Below, piece after piece: positions 9,191-17,644 of a DNA stretch of 48,138 nucleotides. The notes beneath the pieces were generated by a model. The model was not told the origin of the DNA and did not search any database. It saw nothing but the letters and a program-made list of their open reading frames with translations. Both the position numbers and the translations under genes were made by a program. The DNA comes from Gammaproteobacteria bacterium (GTDB lineage: Bacteria > Pseudomonadota > Gammaproteobacteria > UBA6429 > Thiohalophilaceae), in the NCBI GenBank assembly GCA_024275115.1, contig JAJRZT010000058.1:1-48138 (forward strand), read 5' to 3'. Position 1 is the first letter of the stretch, and each line of letters opens with the position of its first letter.

Positions 9191-9207
9191 CTGGCACAGA
9201 GTTTGCT
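9191..9207 (+). promoter_or_regulatory. Sigma-54 promoter of fliK
   Basis: CTGGCACAGAGTTTGCT is a near-perfect sigma-54 site: -24 TGGCAC with GG at 9193-9194, ten bases, -12 TTGCT with GC at 9205-9206. Predicted start is near 9218, about 40 bases before the fliK GTG at 9258. It is the best sigma-54 match in the window. Confidence 0.85.
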
Positions 9208-9257
9208 GTATTGCTGCTAAGGTTAGTAAATTTTGTTGGGTCATTTAGAGAGTTAAA

Positions 9258-10394
9258 GTGTCTGATACGGCTGTTTCATCACAAATTGCTTTAGAAGCGA
9301 ATGCAGGCCAGAAGGCGATGGTATCATCGTCTATGGACAAAAATTCGGCTTCAAGTCCTCAAGGCTCTGAATTTAAAGAAATTTTAAATGAAAGCCAAAA
9401 GAACAAGATTAAAAAAGATGCGACTGAACAAGTGCAGGATATTGCACTCGAAAGTGGTGAACTTGATGGCTTGCCAACAGATTTACTCAATTTAAATGCA
9501 TTATTTAGTACAACGGTATTAGCTAATTCTCAAGCTGCCGGTTTAAATGGAACGGCCATCCCCGGCAATCTATTGCCAGCCCAGCGGCAGGCAAATGGTT
9601 TACCAGCCAATACGGGGGATGCATTCGTTGCGTCAAATTTTATTCATAGCGGGCTTAACCCCGGAGTCGCAAAGGGTCATCTTGCCGCACTTAATCCATT
9701 ACAGGCAGGCATAAACAGTGATTTGTTCGCAGATGACGGCTTATTTACCGCACAATTAACTGCCAACTTCACCGAAGGAAATGCAGCGACGTTAAAGCAA
9801 CTGAATGCTCAACTGATGAACCAGGCATTGATTAAGACCGATACCATTTTAGATCAGGATTTACCCACGGCAATACATTCCTCTTTTACGCTTAACCAGA
9901 GTTTTGCATTAAAGCAAGGAGGGGTGATGTTGCCAGCAATGACTGTTACGCCGGATAATGCGCAATGGAACCAGCAGGTGGGTGAACGGATTAACTGGAT
10001 GGTGAATGGCCAGATGCAACGTGCAGAGATTCGTCTTGACCCACCTGAACTGGGCAGCCTGGATATTCGTTTAAATATCGCAAAAGACAATCAGGCATCG
10101 GTGATGTTTTATGTCAATAATGCGACTGCCAAAGAAGCGATTGAATCTGCCATTCCCCGTTTACGTGAAATGCTTGCGCAACAAGGGCTGGATTTAGCCA
10201 ACGTTGACGTTTCACAACAAAGTTTTCAGCAGCAACAGCAGTCGGCCTTTTCACAGTCTGACAGCAGGGATTATGACAACCCACCACCTGCGATGCACTT
10301 AAATGGAGCAAGAACGGCTGAGGATGAAACAATACTAGCAACCACTGAGTTATCAACCAGAAACTCAACGAATTTACTCGATCTTTTTGCTTAA
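9258..10394 (+). CDS. fliK: Flagellar hook-length control protein FliK
   Basis: Secreted molecular ruler (378 aa) that sets hook length and switches the export gate from hook to filament substrates through FlhB. The start is GTG at 9258 with GAGAG just upstream. The N-terminal 240 residues are low-complexity (Ala/Asn/Leu rich), as expected for the ruler. The conserved C-terminal domain begins about residue 245 with INWMVNGQMQRAEIRLDPPE, then LGSLDIRLNI and ends in the Gln-rich stretch (SFQQQQQ) followed by a disordered tail. Normally fliK is followed by fliL-fliM-fliN; here the next gene is cheY, so those genes must be elsewhere. Confidence 0.9.
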   Translation: MSDTAVSSQIALEANAGQKAMVSSSMDKNSASSPQGSEFKEILNESQKNKIKKDATEQVQDIALESGELDGLPTDLLNLNALFSTTVLANSQAAGLNGTAIPGNLLPAQRQANGLPANTGDAFVASNFIHSGLNPGVAKGHLAALNPLQAGINSDLFADDGLFTAQLTANFTEGNAATLKQLNAQLMNQALIKTDTILDQDLPTAIHSSFTLNQSFALKQGGVMLPAMTVTPDNAQWNQQVGERINWMVNGQMQRAEIRLDPPELGSLDIRLNIAKDNQASVMFYVNNATAKEAIESAIPRLREMLAQQGLDLANVDVSQQSFQQQQQSAFSQSDSRDYDNPPPAMHLNGARTAEDETILATTELSTRNSTNLLDLFA

Positions 10395-10457
10395 CGCAGT
10401 TTATCCTCATGAATAGTTGAAGCTGTTCATTCATCTGAATACATTTTACGAAATTTC

Positions 10458-10484
10458 TAAAGCTTTGCCTTTATATGACGATAA
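10458..10484 (+). promoter_or_regulatory. Sigma-28 (FliA) promoter of cheY
   Basis: TAAAGCTT at 10458-10465, an 11-base spacer, then GACGATAA at 10477-10484. This is one mismatch in each box from the enterobacterial consensus TAAAGTTT-N11-GCCGATAA with the exact spacing. The predicted start is near 10491, about 50 bases before the cheY ATG. It would place the cheY-cheA-cheW genes in the late, FliA-dependent class. Confidence 0.8.
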
Positions 10485-10525
10485 ATAGCTTGAACATAGC
10501 CAGACTATGGTTGTTTTAGCTATTT
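10483..10525 (+). other. Inverted repeat in the cheY leader
   Basis: Outer arms AAATAGCT (10483-10490) and AGCTATTT (10518-10525) enclose a second pair, AACATAG and CTATGGTT, around a five-base loop. The right outer arm ends four bases before the cheY AAGGAG site. Because the sigma-28 start is predicted near 10491, an mRNA from that promoter would carry only the inner hairpin at its 5' end, while read-through from fliK would form the full structure. It lacks a T-run, so it is not a standard terminator. Confidence 0.5.
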
Positions 10526-10539
10526 GAAGGAGAAAACTA

Positions 10540-10902
10540 ATGGCAAAAATTCTTGCAGTGGATGATTCAGCTTCTATGCGACAAATGGTGGCCTTTACAT
10601 TAAAAGGGGCAGGTTTTGATGTGGTCGAAGCGTCAGACGGCGTTGAGGCCTTAGATAAAGCGCAGGGTAATAAATTTGATCTTGTTATTTCTGATGTCAA
10701 TATGCCGAACATGGACGGACTGACCCTGGTCGGTGAACTAAGAAAGCTGGCTGACTTTAAATTTATTCCTATCTTGTTACTAACAACAGAAAGCTCGATG
10801 GAAAAGAAAAAAGAAGGTAAAGCCGCAGGTGCAACGGGCTGGATCGTTAAACCATTCAATCCCGACCAGTTACTAAAAACAGTGAACAAAGTATTGGGAT
10901 AA
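10540..10902 (+). CDS. cheY: Chemotaxis response regulator CheY
   Basis: Single receiver domain (120 aa), phosphorylated by CheA and acting on the flagellar switch or, in accessory systems, on another output. It shows the acidic pair Asp9/Asp10 (LAVDDSASMR), phospho-Asp52 (VISDVNMPNMDG), the switch Thr (LLTTES) and Lys (WIVKPFNPDQL). A strong AAGGAG ribosome site lies eight bases before the ATG. It is 18 bases upstream of cheA. The GWIVKPF form and position next to a CheA with an HSIKGG box fit CheY of gammaproteobacterial accessory clusters as well as motility CheY; which one cannot be decided from sequence alone. Confidence 0.93.
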   Translation: MAKILAVDDSASMRQMVAFTLKGAGFDVVEASDGVEALDKAQGNKFDLVISDVNMPNMDGLTLVGELRKLADFKFIPILLLTTESSMEKKKEGKAAGATGWIVKPFNPDQLLKTVNKVLG

Positions 10903-10920
10903 TTCATAAAGGGTATACAC

Positions 10921-12975
10921 ATGTCAATTGATATCTCACAATTTCTAGACACCTTCTACGAAGAAAGTTTTGAAGGCCTGGATATTATGGAGTCAGAATT
11001 ACTTAACCTGGATGTAGGTGAAGCTGACGAAGAAGTGATTAATACTATTTTTCGTGCTGCACACTCTATTAAAGGGGGCAGTGGCACGTTCGGTTTAAAT
11101 GCCGTTGCAGATTATACCCATGTAATGGAAACACTGTTAGACGAAATGCGCGCCGGTCAACGTGAAGTCACACAGAATGCAGTGGATGTTTTATTGCGTT
11201 CGGTTGATGTTTTACGTTCAATGTTACTTTCATTAAAAGACAATGAAGATCTCGACCACGATACGATCGCTAAAACACATAGAGAATTGAAAGTACTCCT
11301 TAGTGGAGGAAATAGTCCGACAGAATCAACTGCAACGGCCAATACAGCAACAGAATCAACAGCAGAGGAAAAAGTCCTCGGTTGGACGATTACCTTCAAA
11401 CCCAATGCCGACATGTTGCAAACAGGTAATGATCCCGTACGGATTATCCGTGAACTGGATTCACTGGGTGATATTTCTATTGAAGTAAACACAGAACAAT
11501 TACCTGAACTCGAATTAATTGACCCAGAACTGAGTTACCTAAGCTGGACTATCAAAGTCTCCGGTGATGTTGCCGAAGATGATATTAAAGAATGTTTTGA
11601 GTGGGTTGAAGATGAATGTGAGCTTTCCATCATTGCCGATAAACCTGAGGCAACAACACCTGCATCTGTTCCCGCTGCACAAGAACGGCGCGAAGGGGAT
11701 CGCCGTCAGAGTGACCGGCGTACTTCAGCAAAGTCATCCAGCAAAAAACCAGCAGAATCCTCATCCATTCGTGTCAACATCGATAAGGTCGATGACTTAA
11801 TTAACATGGTGGGTGAGCTAGTTATCACTCAGTCGATGTTAAGCCAGATTGGCGACAGCGAAGAATTTGACAGCGCCGCGCTGGAAAGACTGAACGATGG
11901 CTTAACACAACTTGAACAACATACCCGCGAGTTACAGGAAAGCGTGATGCGTATCAGGATGATGCCAATCAGCTTTGCATTCCAGCGTTTCCCACGTTTA
12001 GTGCATGACTTAAGCAGCCAGTTAGACAAGAAAATTGAATTGGTATTAACGGGTGAGTCAACCGAATTAGATAAAACCGTTATGGAAAAGATTGGTGACC
12101 CGCTTGTTCACCTGGTACGTAATTCACTGGATCATGGCATCGAAACACCACAGGTACGGCTTGATAATGGCAAGAGTGAAACAGGCACCATTGAACTCAA
12201 TGCCTTTCATCAGGGCGGCAATATTGTTATCGAAATTAAAGATGATGGTGCAGGTCTTAACCATGAACGCATACTGGCAAAGGCTATCGATAGTGGTGTT
12301 ATTAAAAAAGAAGATAAGTTAACACCTGAGCAGGTTAATGATCTTATATTTGCTCCCGGCTTTTCAACTGCCGAAGTGGTTAGCGATGTATCCGGCCGTG
12401 GCGTTGGAATGGATGTGGTGCGAAGAAATATTAGAGCACTCGGTGGCACAGTTGAAGTGCAGTCTGAAGCTGGTGTTGGCAGTGTCTTTACTATTCGTTT
12501 GCCACTTACGCTGGCAATACTGGATGGCCAGCTTGTTCGTGTTGGTAAAGAAACTTATATCGTGCCACTTATTTCCATTATTGAATCACTACAAATTAAT
12601 CCTGAAATGATAAACAGCGTCACCGGCGCGGCCGATGTTTATAAGTTACGTGATGATTATATCCCTATTGTTCGCTTGTATGACATTTTTGGGATAGAAG
12701 CAGATACAACCGATATTACTGATGGTTTACTGGTTGTTGTCGAAAATGAAGGTAAGAAAATTGCAATTTGTGTGGACGAACTTCTTGGGCAACAACAAGT
12801 TGTTATTAAAAGTTTAGAGACAAATCTGAAACAAATTGACGGGCTGTCTGGTGCAACTATTTTAGGTAATGGCACGGTTGCCTTAATACTTGATATTAAT
12901 GGCGTGATGCATCTTTACCAACACTCAAGAAAATTATCCACTGTCACCAGTCATCAGAAAATTATTGCTGCGTAA
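10921..12975 (+). CDS. cheA: Chemotaxis histidine kinase CheA
   Basis: Receptor-coupled kinase (684 aa) that phosphorylates CheY and CheB. Domain order: P1 Hpt domain at 1-105 with phospho-His48 in AAHSIKGGSGTFG; a Ser/Thr-rich linker; a P2-like domain at about 155-235 (GWTITFKPNADML, NDPVRIIRELDSLGD, LSWTIKVSG); basic linker RREGDRRQSDRR; P3 dimer helices from about 282 (KVDDLINMVGELVITQSML); P4 ATPase with N box (HLVRNSLDHGIE), G1 (DDGAGL), G2 (GRGVGMDVVRRN); P5 CheW-like domain at about 545-675. All catalytic residues are present. It has one Hpt domain and no fused receiver. The 3' end lies ten bases before the cheW start. Confidence 0.96.
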   Translation: MSIDISQFLDTFYEESFEGLDIMESELLNLDVGEADEEVINTIFRAAHSIKGGSGTFGLNAVADYTHVMETLLDEMRAGQREVTQNAVDVLLRSVDVLRSMLLSLKDNEDLDHDTIAKTHRELKVLLSGGNSPTESTATANTATESTAEEKVLGWTITFKPNADMLQTGNDPVRIIRELDSLGDISIEVNTEQLPELELIDPELSYLSWTIKVSGDVAEDDIKECFEWVEDECELSIIADKPEATTPASVPAAQERREGDRRQSDRRTSAKSSSKKPAESSSIRVNIDKVDDLINMVGELVITQSMLSQIGDSEEFDSAALERLNDGLTQLEQHTRELQESVMRIRMMPISFAFQRFPRLVHDLSSQLDKKIELVLTGESTELDKTVMEKIGDPLVHLVRNSLDHGIETPQVRLDNGKSETGTIELNAFHQGGNIVIEIKDDGAGLNHERILAKAIDSGVIKKEDKLTPEQVNDLIFAPGFSTAEVVSDVSGRGVGMDVVRRNIRALGGTVEVQSEAGVGSVFTIRLPLTLAILDGQLVRVGKETYIVPLISIIESLQINPEMINSVTGAADVYKLRDDYIPIVRLYDIFGIEADTTDITDGLLVVVENEGKKIAICVDELLGQQQVVIKSLETNLKQIDGLSGATILGNGTVALILDINGVMHLYQHSRKLSTVTSHQKIIAA

Positions 12976-12985
12976 GGAGCAGAAT

Positions 12986-13513
12986 ATGGCAGAAGCCGCA
13001 CAACAATCAATAGAACTAACTGATATCAGTAATGCTGAAGATGACATCAATGAGTTTCTTACCTTTATGCTAGCCGGTGAAGAATACGGTGTTGATATTT
13101 TACGTGTACTGGAGATTAAAGGCTGGGACGATGTGACATCGCTGCCGAATATGCCGGAATATATTCGAGGTGTTATTAATTTGCGCGGTACCATTGTTCC
13201 TATTATTGATTTACGTCGCCGTTTTGAATTAGACGTTCTTGAGTATGGGCCAACAACTGTTGTTATTGTATTACGGGTTCAGTCTGAAGGGCATACCGAT
13301 AGAACAATGGGCATTGTCGTCGATGGTGTATCAGATGTTTATCAGGTAAAAGCAGAGAACGTAAAAAAATCACCGGATTTTGGTACTGCGGTGGACACTG
13401 AGTTTGTAAAAGGTATGGCAGCGGTTGAAGAAAAAATGGTTGTGATTTTGGATATCGATCATATGTTGAATTCCAATGAACTCTCAACAGTTGATTCATT
13501 AAGTGATGGTTAG
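12986..13513 (+). CDS. cheW: Chemotaxis coupling protein CheW
   Basis: Scaffold (175 aa) that links CheA to receptor tips. The ATG at 12986 is chosen because AAGGAG at 12974-12979 stands six bases before it. The CheW domain is complete: FLTFMLAGEEYGVDILRVLE, then the receptor-binding region NMPEYIRGVINLRGTIVPII, RRRFEL, IVVDGVSDVYQV and GMAAVEEKMVVILDID. A 230-base gap follows before the ParA gene. Confidence 0.95.
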   Translation: MAEAAQQSIELTDISNAEDDINEFLTFMLAGEEYGVDILRVLEIKGWDDVTSLPNMPEYIRGVINLRGTIVPIIDLRRRFELDVLEYGPTTVVIVLRVQSEGHTDRTMGIVVDGVSDVYQVKAENVKKSPDFGTAVDTEFVKGMAAVEEKMVVILDIDHMLNSNELSTVDSLSDG

Positions 13514-13553
13514 CTTATAGAAATTTCTGGGTAGATAGAAGTAGGTGATAACG

Positions 13554-13718
13554 ATGTTGATTCAAAAGATACATTGCATAGCAGTAAAAACAAACAAGCT
13601 GGAAATTCATCCTCGAGCATGTCCGTTCTTACGCAAAGTATCACATTATCGACATAAAACAGTTTCTAAATGGCATTATCTAAAAGAATTAATGTCCGGC
13701 CTTGCATGGTTAGGTTAA
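13554..13718 (+). CDS. Possible small basic protein (54 aa) between cheW and parA
   Basis: An ATG at 13554 opens a 54-codon frame ending at 13718. AGGTG about eight bases upstream is a fair ribosome site. The product is basic (CPFLRKVSHYRHKTVSKWHY) with two Cys and no membrane segment. I do not recognise it. In some gammaproteobacteria a small gene also sits at the end of chemotaxis operons. It may equally be chance; the rest of 13514-13762 shows no promoter or terminator that I can name. Confidence 0.3.
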   Translation: MLIQKIHCIAVKTNKLEIHPRACPFLRKVSHYRHKTVSKWHYLKELMSGLAWLG

Positions 13719-13762
13719 GAATAAACCGGTGAAAATTACCGGTAACATTGGAGAATACGTTG

Positions 13763-14518
13763 GTGCGTTTAGTGTCAGTGGTAAATCAGAAAGGTGGCGT
13801 TGGTAAAACCACCACGGTTGCTAACCTTGGGCATATGCTTGCTATGCAAGGTAATAAAGTGACTACGATTGATCTGGATCCACAAGGCAGCCTAACGATT
13901 AGTTTGGGGCAGGCTGACCCGACTTTACCCGGCATAGGTGAAGTACTCCTTGATGACTATTCAATTAAAGATGTTACCCATGAAGTTCGCAAAAATATGC
14001 AATTGGTTTCCTGTGGGCCACGGCTAGCCGAACTGGAACAAATGCATCAGGGTAGCTCAGAAATTGCCAATCGTTTAAAAAAGATTTTACGAAAAATGAA
14101 GAATCAGGACTTTGTATTACTTGACTGCCCACCATCATCAGGCTTTTTAGTTGTAAGCGCATTATATGCAACCAATGAAATTATTATCCCGGTTGCCGGT
14201 GATTACCTTGCCTTGCATGGTATGTCTCACCTCATTGGTACGCTAACTCAGTTTGAAAAATCGTTGAAATTAAAACATAAAACATGGATAGCGATAACAC
14301 GCTACCATCCACGCCGAAAATTATCCAAAGATGTGCTGGATAATTTGGTATCACATTTTCCCGGCCAGGTTTTAAAAACATCAATAAGAGAAACCTCTGC
14401 ACTGGCAGAAGGTCCGGGTTTTGGTATGACGGTATTTGAATACCGTAATGGCAGTAATGGTGCAGAAGATTATAAAAAACTGGCGCTGGATTTTACCAAA
14501 GGAAGAACATTGCAATGA
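13763..14518 (+). CDS. ParA/Soj-type ATPase of the chemotaxis cluster (ParC/PpfA-like)
   Basis: Deviant Walker-type ATPase (251 aa). Known relatives beside che genes position chemoreceptor arrays: ParC at cell poles in Vibrio and Pseudomonas, PpfA for cytoplasmic arrays in Rhodobacter sphaeroides. The motif SVVNQKGGVGKTTTVANLG begins five residues in, so there is no N-terminal DNA-binding domain, unlike plasmid ParA. Also visible are the Walker A' region (TIDLDPQGSLT) and Walker B (FVLLDCPPSSGF). GTG at 13763 is preferred (GGAG at 13750-13753); TTG at 13760 or 13748 are alternatives. The stop overlaps the next start (ATGA), so the ATPase and the STAS protein are translationally coupled. A soluble receptor follows, which favours a PpfA-like role by inference. 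Confidence 0.88.
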   Translation: MRLVSVVNQKGGVGKTTTVANLGHMLAMQGNKVTTIDLDPQGSLTISLGQADPTLPGIGEVLLDDYSIKDVTHEVRKNMQLVSCGPRLAELEQMHQGSSEIANRLKKILRKMKNQDFVLLDCPPSSGFLVVSALYATNEIIIPVAGDYLALHGMSHLIGTLTQFEKSLKLKHKTWIAITRYHPRRKLSKDVLDNLVSHFPGQVLKTSIRETSALAEGPGFGMTVFEYRNGSNGAEDYKKLALDFTKGRTLQ

Positions 14519-15102
14519 GTAAAACAATGATAGGCCTGGATCCACTTGCCTGGTTGTCTCCGGATAAAAGCAGTGCTGCATCGAAAAAGAAACCTGCTAA
14601 AAAGAAGGTTACAAAGAAAAATGTTCAAAATAAAGTAACCAAAAAGAAAGTAGCTAAAAAGAAGCTCGCGAAGAAAAAGGTAATTAGTAAAAAGACAGTA
14701 CACAAAAAAGCACCACAAAAGGTATCGGTGGATACTGAAAAAGTGGAACAGCCTATTGTTGAGCTAGTGGCTGAATCAGTGGTTGAACCACAAACGATGG
14801 AAGCTGAAACAAAAGAAACCGAGGAGAATCCTGTGATGGGCTCAGTAATTAAATTAAATGATGTGCAGGATATTTCACAAGTCGGTGAATTGCAGCAGCA
14901 AATAGTCGCTTTAATGAATAGTTCAGATATTGTTTTTGATGGTAGCGAAGTCGAACGCATTGATGCAGCATCATTACAGCTTTTAACTTGTGTATTTAAG
15001 CAGGCCGAGAAGTACAGTTCTAAAGTAAGCTGGCAGGCTTCATCGGATGCCTTAAAAAAAGCAGCAGAGTTACTGGGCTTAACAGAAGAGCTTAGCTTAT
15101 AG
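14515..15102 (+). CDS. STAS-domain protein with lysine-rich N-terminal tail
   Basis: Product of 195 aa in three parts. Residues 1-20 contain a short hydrophobic motif (IGLDPLAWLSPD). Residues 24-69 are a histone H1-like run with KKK, AKKK and TKKK repeats. An acidic linker (about 72-103) then leads to a C-terminal STAS domain (about 104-195) with SSDIVFDGSEVERIDAASLQ, where the usual phosphorylatable Ser region reads IDAASLQLL. STAS proteins occur in accessory chemotaxis clusters as response-regulator partners. Basic, disordered N-termini are typical of proteins that stimulate ParA-type ATPases, and a lysine-rich tail can also bind DNA. With the ATGA overlap to the ATPase gene, a role as the ATPase partner is plausible but is inference. 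Lysine codons are mostly AAA/AAG runs. Confidence 0.75.
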   Translation: MSKTMIGLDPLAWLSPDKSSAASKKKPAKKKVTKKNVQNKVTKKKVAKKKLAKKKVISKKTVHKKAPQKVSVDTEKVEQPIVELVAESVVEPQTMEAETKETEENPVMGSVIKLNDVQDISQVGELQQQIVALMNSSDIVFDGSEVERIDAASLQLLTCVFKQAEKYSSKVSWQASSDALKKAAELLGLTEELSL

Positions 15103-15138
15103 CGCTTCTGTTTTTATAGAAACCACATGAAATATGGG

Positions 15139-15165
15139 TAAAGAAATTACTTAAATTGACGATAT
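15139..15165 (+). promoter_or_regulatory. Sigma-28 (FliA) promoter of the receptor-cheR-cheD-cheB operon
   Basis: TAAAGAAA at 15139-15146, 11-base spacer, GACGATAT at 15158-15165. Two mismatches in each box from TAAAGTTT / GCCGATAA, with exact spacing and the same GAC opening of the -10 box as the cheY promoter. The start is predicted near 15172, about 58 bases before the ATG. Confidence 0.7.
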
Positions 15166-15229
15166 TACTTCAAACAGAGCTTAATTTATAAGCTCGCATA
15201 GCTAAATTAGTAGCAAGGTGATTGGAAAT

Positions 15230-17644
15230 ATGAATGCCACAAATGAATCATTTCAGAACGATTACGTTTCACCGCTTGGTCTGGATGTAAAAATACTGGA
15301 AGACAGTTTTAATCTGCTGGCTCCACGCGCAGAAGAACTGGTCGAAAAATTTTATGCAACGTTGTTTAAACAACATCCGGCTGTTATTCCCATGTTTAAA
15401 AATACGGATCCGAAAGAACAGCAAAAAAAACTACTTACTGCTTTAAAGCTGGTCGTTGCTAATTTAAGAAAGCCCGATGTTCTGGGAGATGCCTTAAAAG
15501 GCTTAGGCAGCAAACATCAGGGCTATGGTGCAGCCCCTGAACATTATCAGGCGGTTGCCGCCACGCTTATCAGTGTAATGAAAGAGATGGCGGGCGATGC
15601 GTGGACAAGCCAAATTCAATCGGCATGGGAACATGCTTTAAACACAATTGCAGAAGTCATGCTATCCGGATATGAAGACGAGAGGCCAACAACTATGAGT
15701 AACGATACATTAAATGAAGATGAACGATTAGAGCTGATCCGTATGCGCTCATCAGTGAATGGCGCAATGCAGGCGATGATGATGATTGACCGAGATTTCA
15801 ATGTCACCTATGCCAATCAATCGACGATTAACTTGTTAAGCAAACATGAAGCCACTTTAGCCAGTGTATTTCCAGGATTTAAAGCCAGTAATATTGTGGG
15901 TAGCAACATCGACATGTTCCACAAGAATCCGGCACATCAACGCCAGCTTTTAGCAAATCAGGATAATTTACCTTATCAAACGGATATTGCGGTTGGTGAT
16001 TTAAAATTTGCGCTTAATGTTTCTGCCATTGTTGATGACAAAGGCGAATACATAGGTAATACGCTGGAGTGGCGTGATGTAACTGACGAGCGAGCTAAAG
16101 AAATTGAAGTGGCACGATTGCAATCTGCTGTGGATGGTGCTGATGCCAATTTAATGATTTGTGATACAGATTTAAATATTACCTATGCCAACCCAGCGGT
16201 GGTTGCCATGCTGGTAAATCGTGAAGCTGAGTTGCGCCAGATATTTTCTGGATTTGATGCGAAGAATTTAGTCGGGCAGAATATTGATCAGTTTCACCGT
16301 AACCCATCACACCAGCGTTCTTTGTTAGGCAATGCCGCTAATTTACCCGCTAATGCAGATATTAAAGTGGGTGGTTTAGAATTTAGTGTGAATGCTACCG
16401 CGATTAACGACCATAACGGTAATCTTATGGGAAATATGGTGGAATGGCGTGATATTACCGAGCAAAAGGATGCCGAACGGCAAATTCAGAATTTAATTGA
16501 TAATGCCGTGCAAGGTCAGTTAGATGCGCGTATTGACACATCCACTTTAACCGGTTTTATGAAAACATTAGGTGAAGGTGTTAACGAGTTAATGGAAGCG
16601 GTTGTGACCCCCACGCGCGAAGTACAACGGGTAATGGCCGGTTTAGCCGAAGGTGATTTAAGCCAGTCAATGGATGGTGAGTTCTCCGGTGAATTTGCAC
16701 AATTACGCGATGCAACCAATTCATCAATTACAAACCTTTTAAATATGGTGAATGAAATTCGTAGTTCGGCAGACAGTATTCAATCGTCTTCCGGTGAAAT
16801 TGCACAAGGTAATGCCGACTTAAGTCAGCGCACCGAAGAACAGGCGAGTAGTCTGGAAGAAACCGCCTCGAGCATGGAAGAAATGACATCGACGGTTAAA
16901 CAAAATGCAGACAATGCGCGTCAGGCTAATCAATTAGCGGCGGCCGCAAGAGAGCAAGCAGAAAAAGGCGGTTCGGTTGTAAGTAATGCAGTAGACGCCA
17001 TGTCGGCGATTAATAACAGCAGCAAACAAATTGCCGATATTATTGGTGTTATTGACGAGATTGCATTCCAGACTAACTTGTTGGCACTCAATGCCGCGGT
17101 GGAAGCGGCGCGTGCCGGTGAGCAAGGCCGCGGTTTTGCGGTTGTTGCGGGTGAAGTACGTAATCTGGCACAGCGTTCAGCCGGTGCGGCGAAAGAGATT
17201 AAAGGCTTAATCAAAGACTCAGTCGAGAAGGTTGAAGAAGGTTCGCGCTTAGTGGATGAATCAGGTTCAACGCTGGATGAAATTGTGAATGCAGTTAAAA
17301 AGGTAAGCGATATTATTTCTGAAATATCGGCGGCCAGTGATGAGCAGTCATCTGGTATTGAAGAAGTAAATAAAGCGATTACCAGCATGGACGAAATGAC
17401 CCAACAAAATGCAGCCCTGGTAGAAGAAGCGGCGGCGGCTGGCGAAGCCATGAATGATCAGGCCAAAGCGATGAACGAGTTAATGGACTTTTTCGAAGTG
17501 GGCGAAGAAGCAGAGCAAGCGGTTGCGCCAGCAGTAGCACCTCCCGTAAGAGCTAGAACAGCAGCGCCACGCCCGGCAGCGGTAAGAGCAACACCTAAAC
17601 GTCGTAAAGCAGTGGATGAATCTGATGAATGGGAAGAGTTCTAA
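15230..17644 (+). CDS. Soluble globin-PAS-PAS methyl-accepting chemoreceptor (Aer2-like)
   Basis: Cytoplasmic receptor (804 aa from ATG 15230; a GTG at 15218 is possible). No membrane segment. Residues about 15-148 are a globin of the flavohemoglobin/single-domain type: B10 Tyr42 in FYATLF, proximal His96 in GSKHQGYG followed by APEHYQAV, matching the Hmp pattern. Two related PAS domains follow (about 174-288 and 298-412), both with the NIDxFHxNPxHQR motif. A HAMP-like stretch (about 425-510) leads to a long MA signalling domain with the hairpin tip [21 protein letters not shown] flexible Pro/Ala/Arg linker ends in EWEEF, the type of pentapeptide that tethers CheR and CheB; the Pseudomonas Aer2/McpB tail is GWEEF. 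The next gene is cheR. Oxygen or NO sensing by heme is the likely job. Confidence 0.92.
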   Translation: MNATNESFQNDYVSPLGLDVKILEDSFNLLAPRAEELVEKFYATLFKQHPAVIPMFKNTDPKEQQKKLLTALKLVVANLRKPDVLGDALKGLGSKHQGYGAAPEHYQAVAATLISVMKEMAGDAWTSQIQSAWEHALNTIAEVMLSGYEDERPTTMSNDTLNEDERLELIRMRSSVNGAMQAMMMIDRDFNVTYANQSTINLLSKHEATLASVFPGFKASNIVGSNIDMFHKNPAHQRQLLANQDNLPYQTDIAVGDLKFALNVSAIVDDKGEYIGNTLEWRDVTDERAKEIEVARLQSAVDGADANLMICDTDLNITYANPAVVAMLVNREAELRQIFSGFDAKNLVGQNIDQFHRNPSHQRSLLGNAANLPANADIKVGGLEFSVNATAINDHNGNLMGNMVEWRDITEQKDAERQIQNLIDNAVQGQLDARIDTSTLTGFMKTLGEGVNELMEAVVTPTREVQRVMAGLAEGDLSQSMDGEFSGEFAQLRDATNSSITNLLNMVNEIRSSADSIQSSSGEIAQGNADLSQRTEEQASSLEETASSMEEMTSTVKQNADNARQANQLAAAAREQAEKGGSVVSNAVDAMSAINNSSKQIADIIGVIDEIAFQTNLLALNAAVEAARAGEQGRGFAVVAGEVRNLAQRSAGAAKEIKGLIKDSVEKVEEGSRLVDESGSTLDEIVNAVKKVSDIISEISAASDEQSSGIEEVNKAITSMDEMTQQNAALVEEAAAAGEAMNDQAKAMNELMDFFEVGEEAEQAVAPAVAPPVRARTAAPRPAAVRATPKRRKAVDESDEWEEF

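Noticed and set aside
16930-17451. A 173-codon Ala/Ser-rich frame on the minus strand
   Set aside because: It is antisense to the conserved signalling domain of the chemoreceptor, where repeated helical codons keep the reverse frame open.
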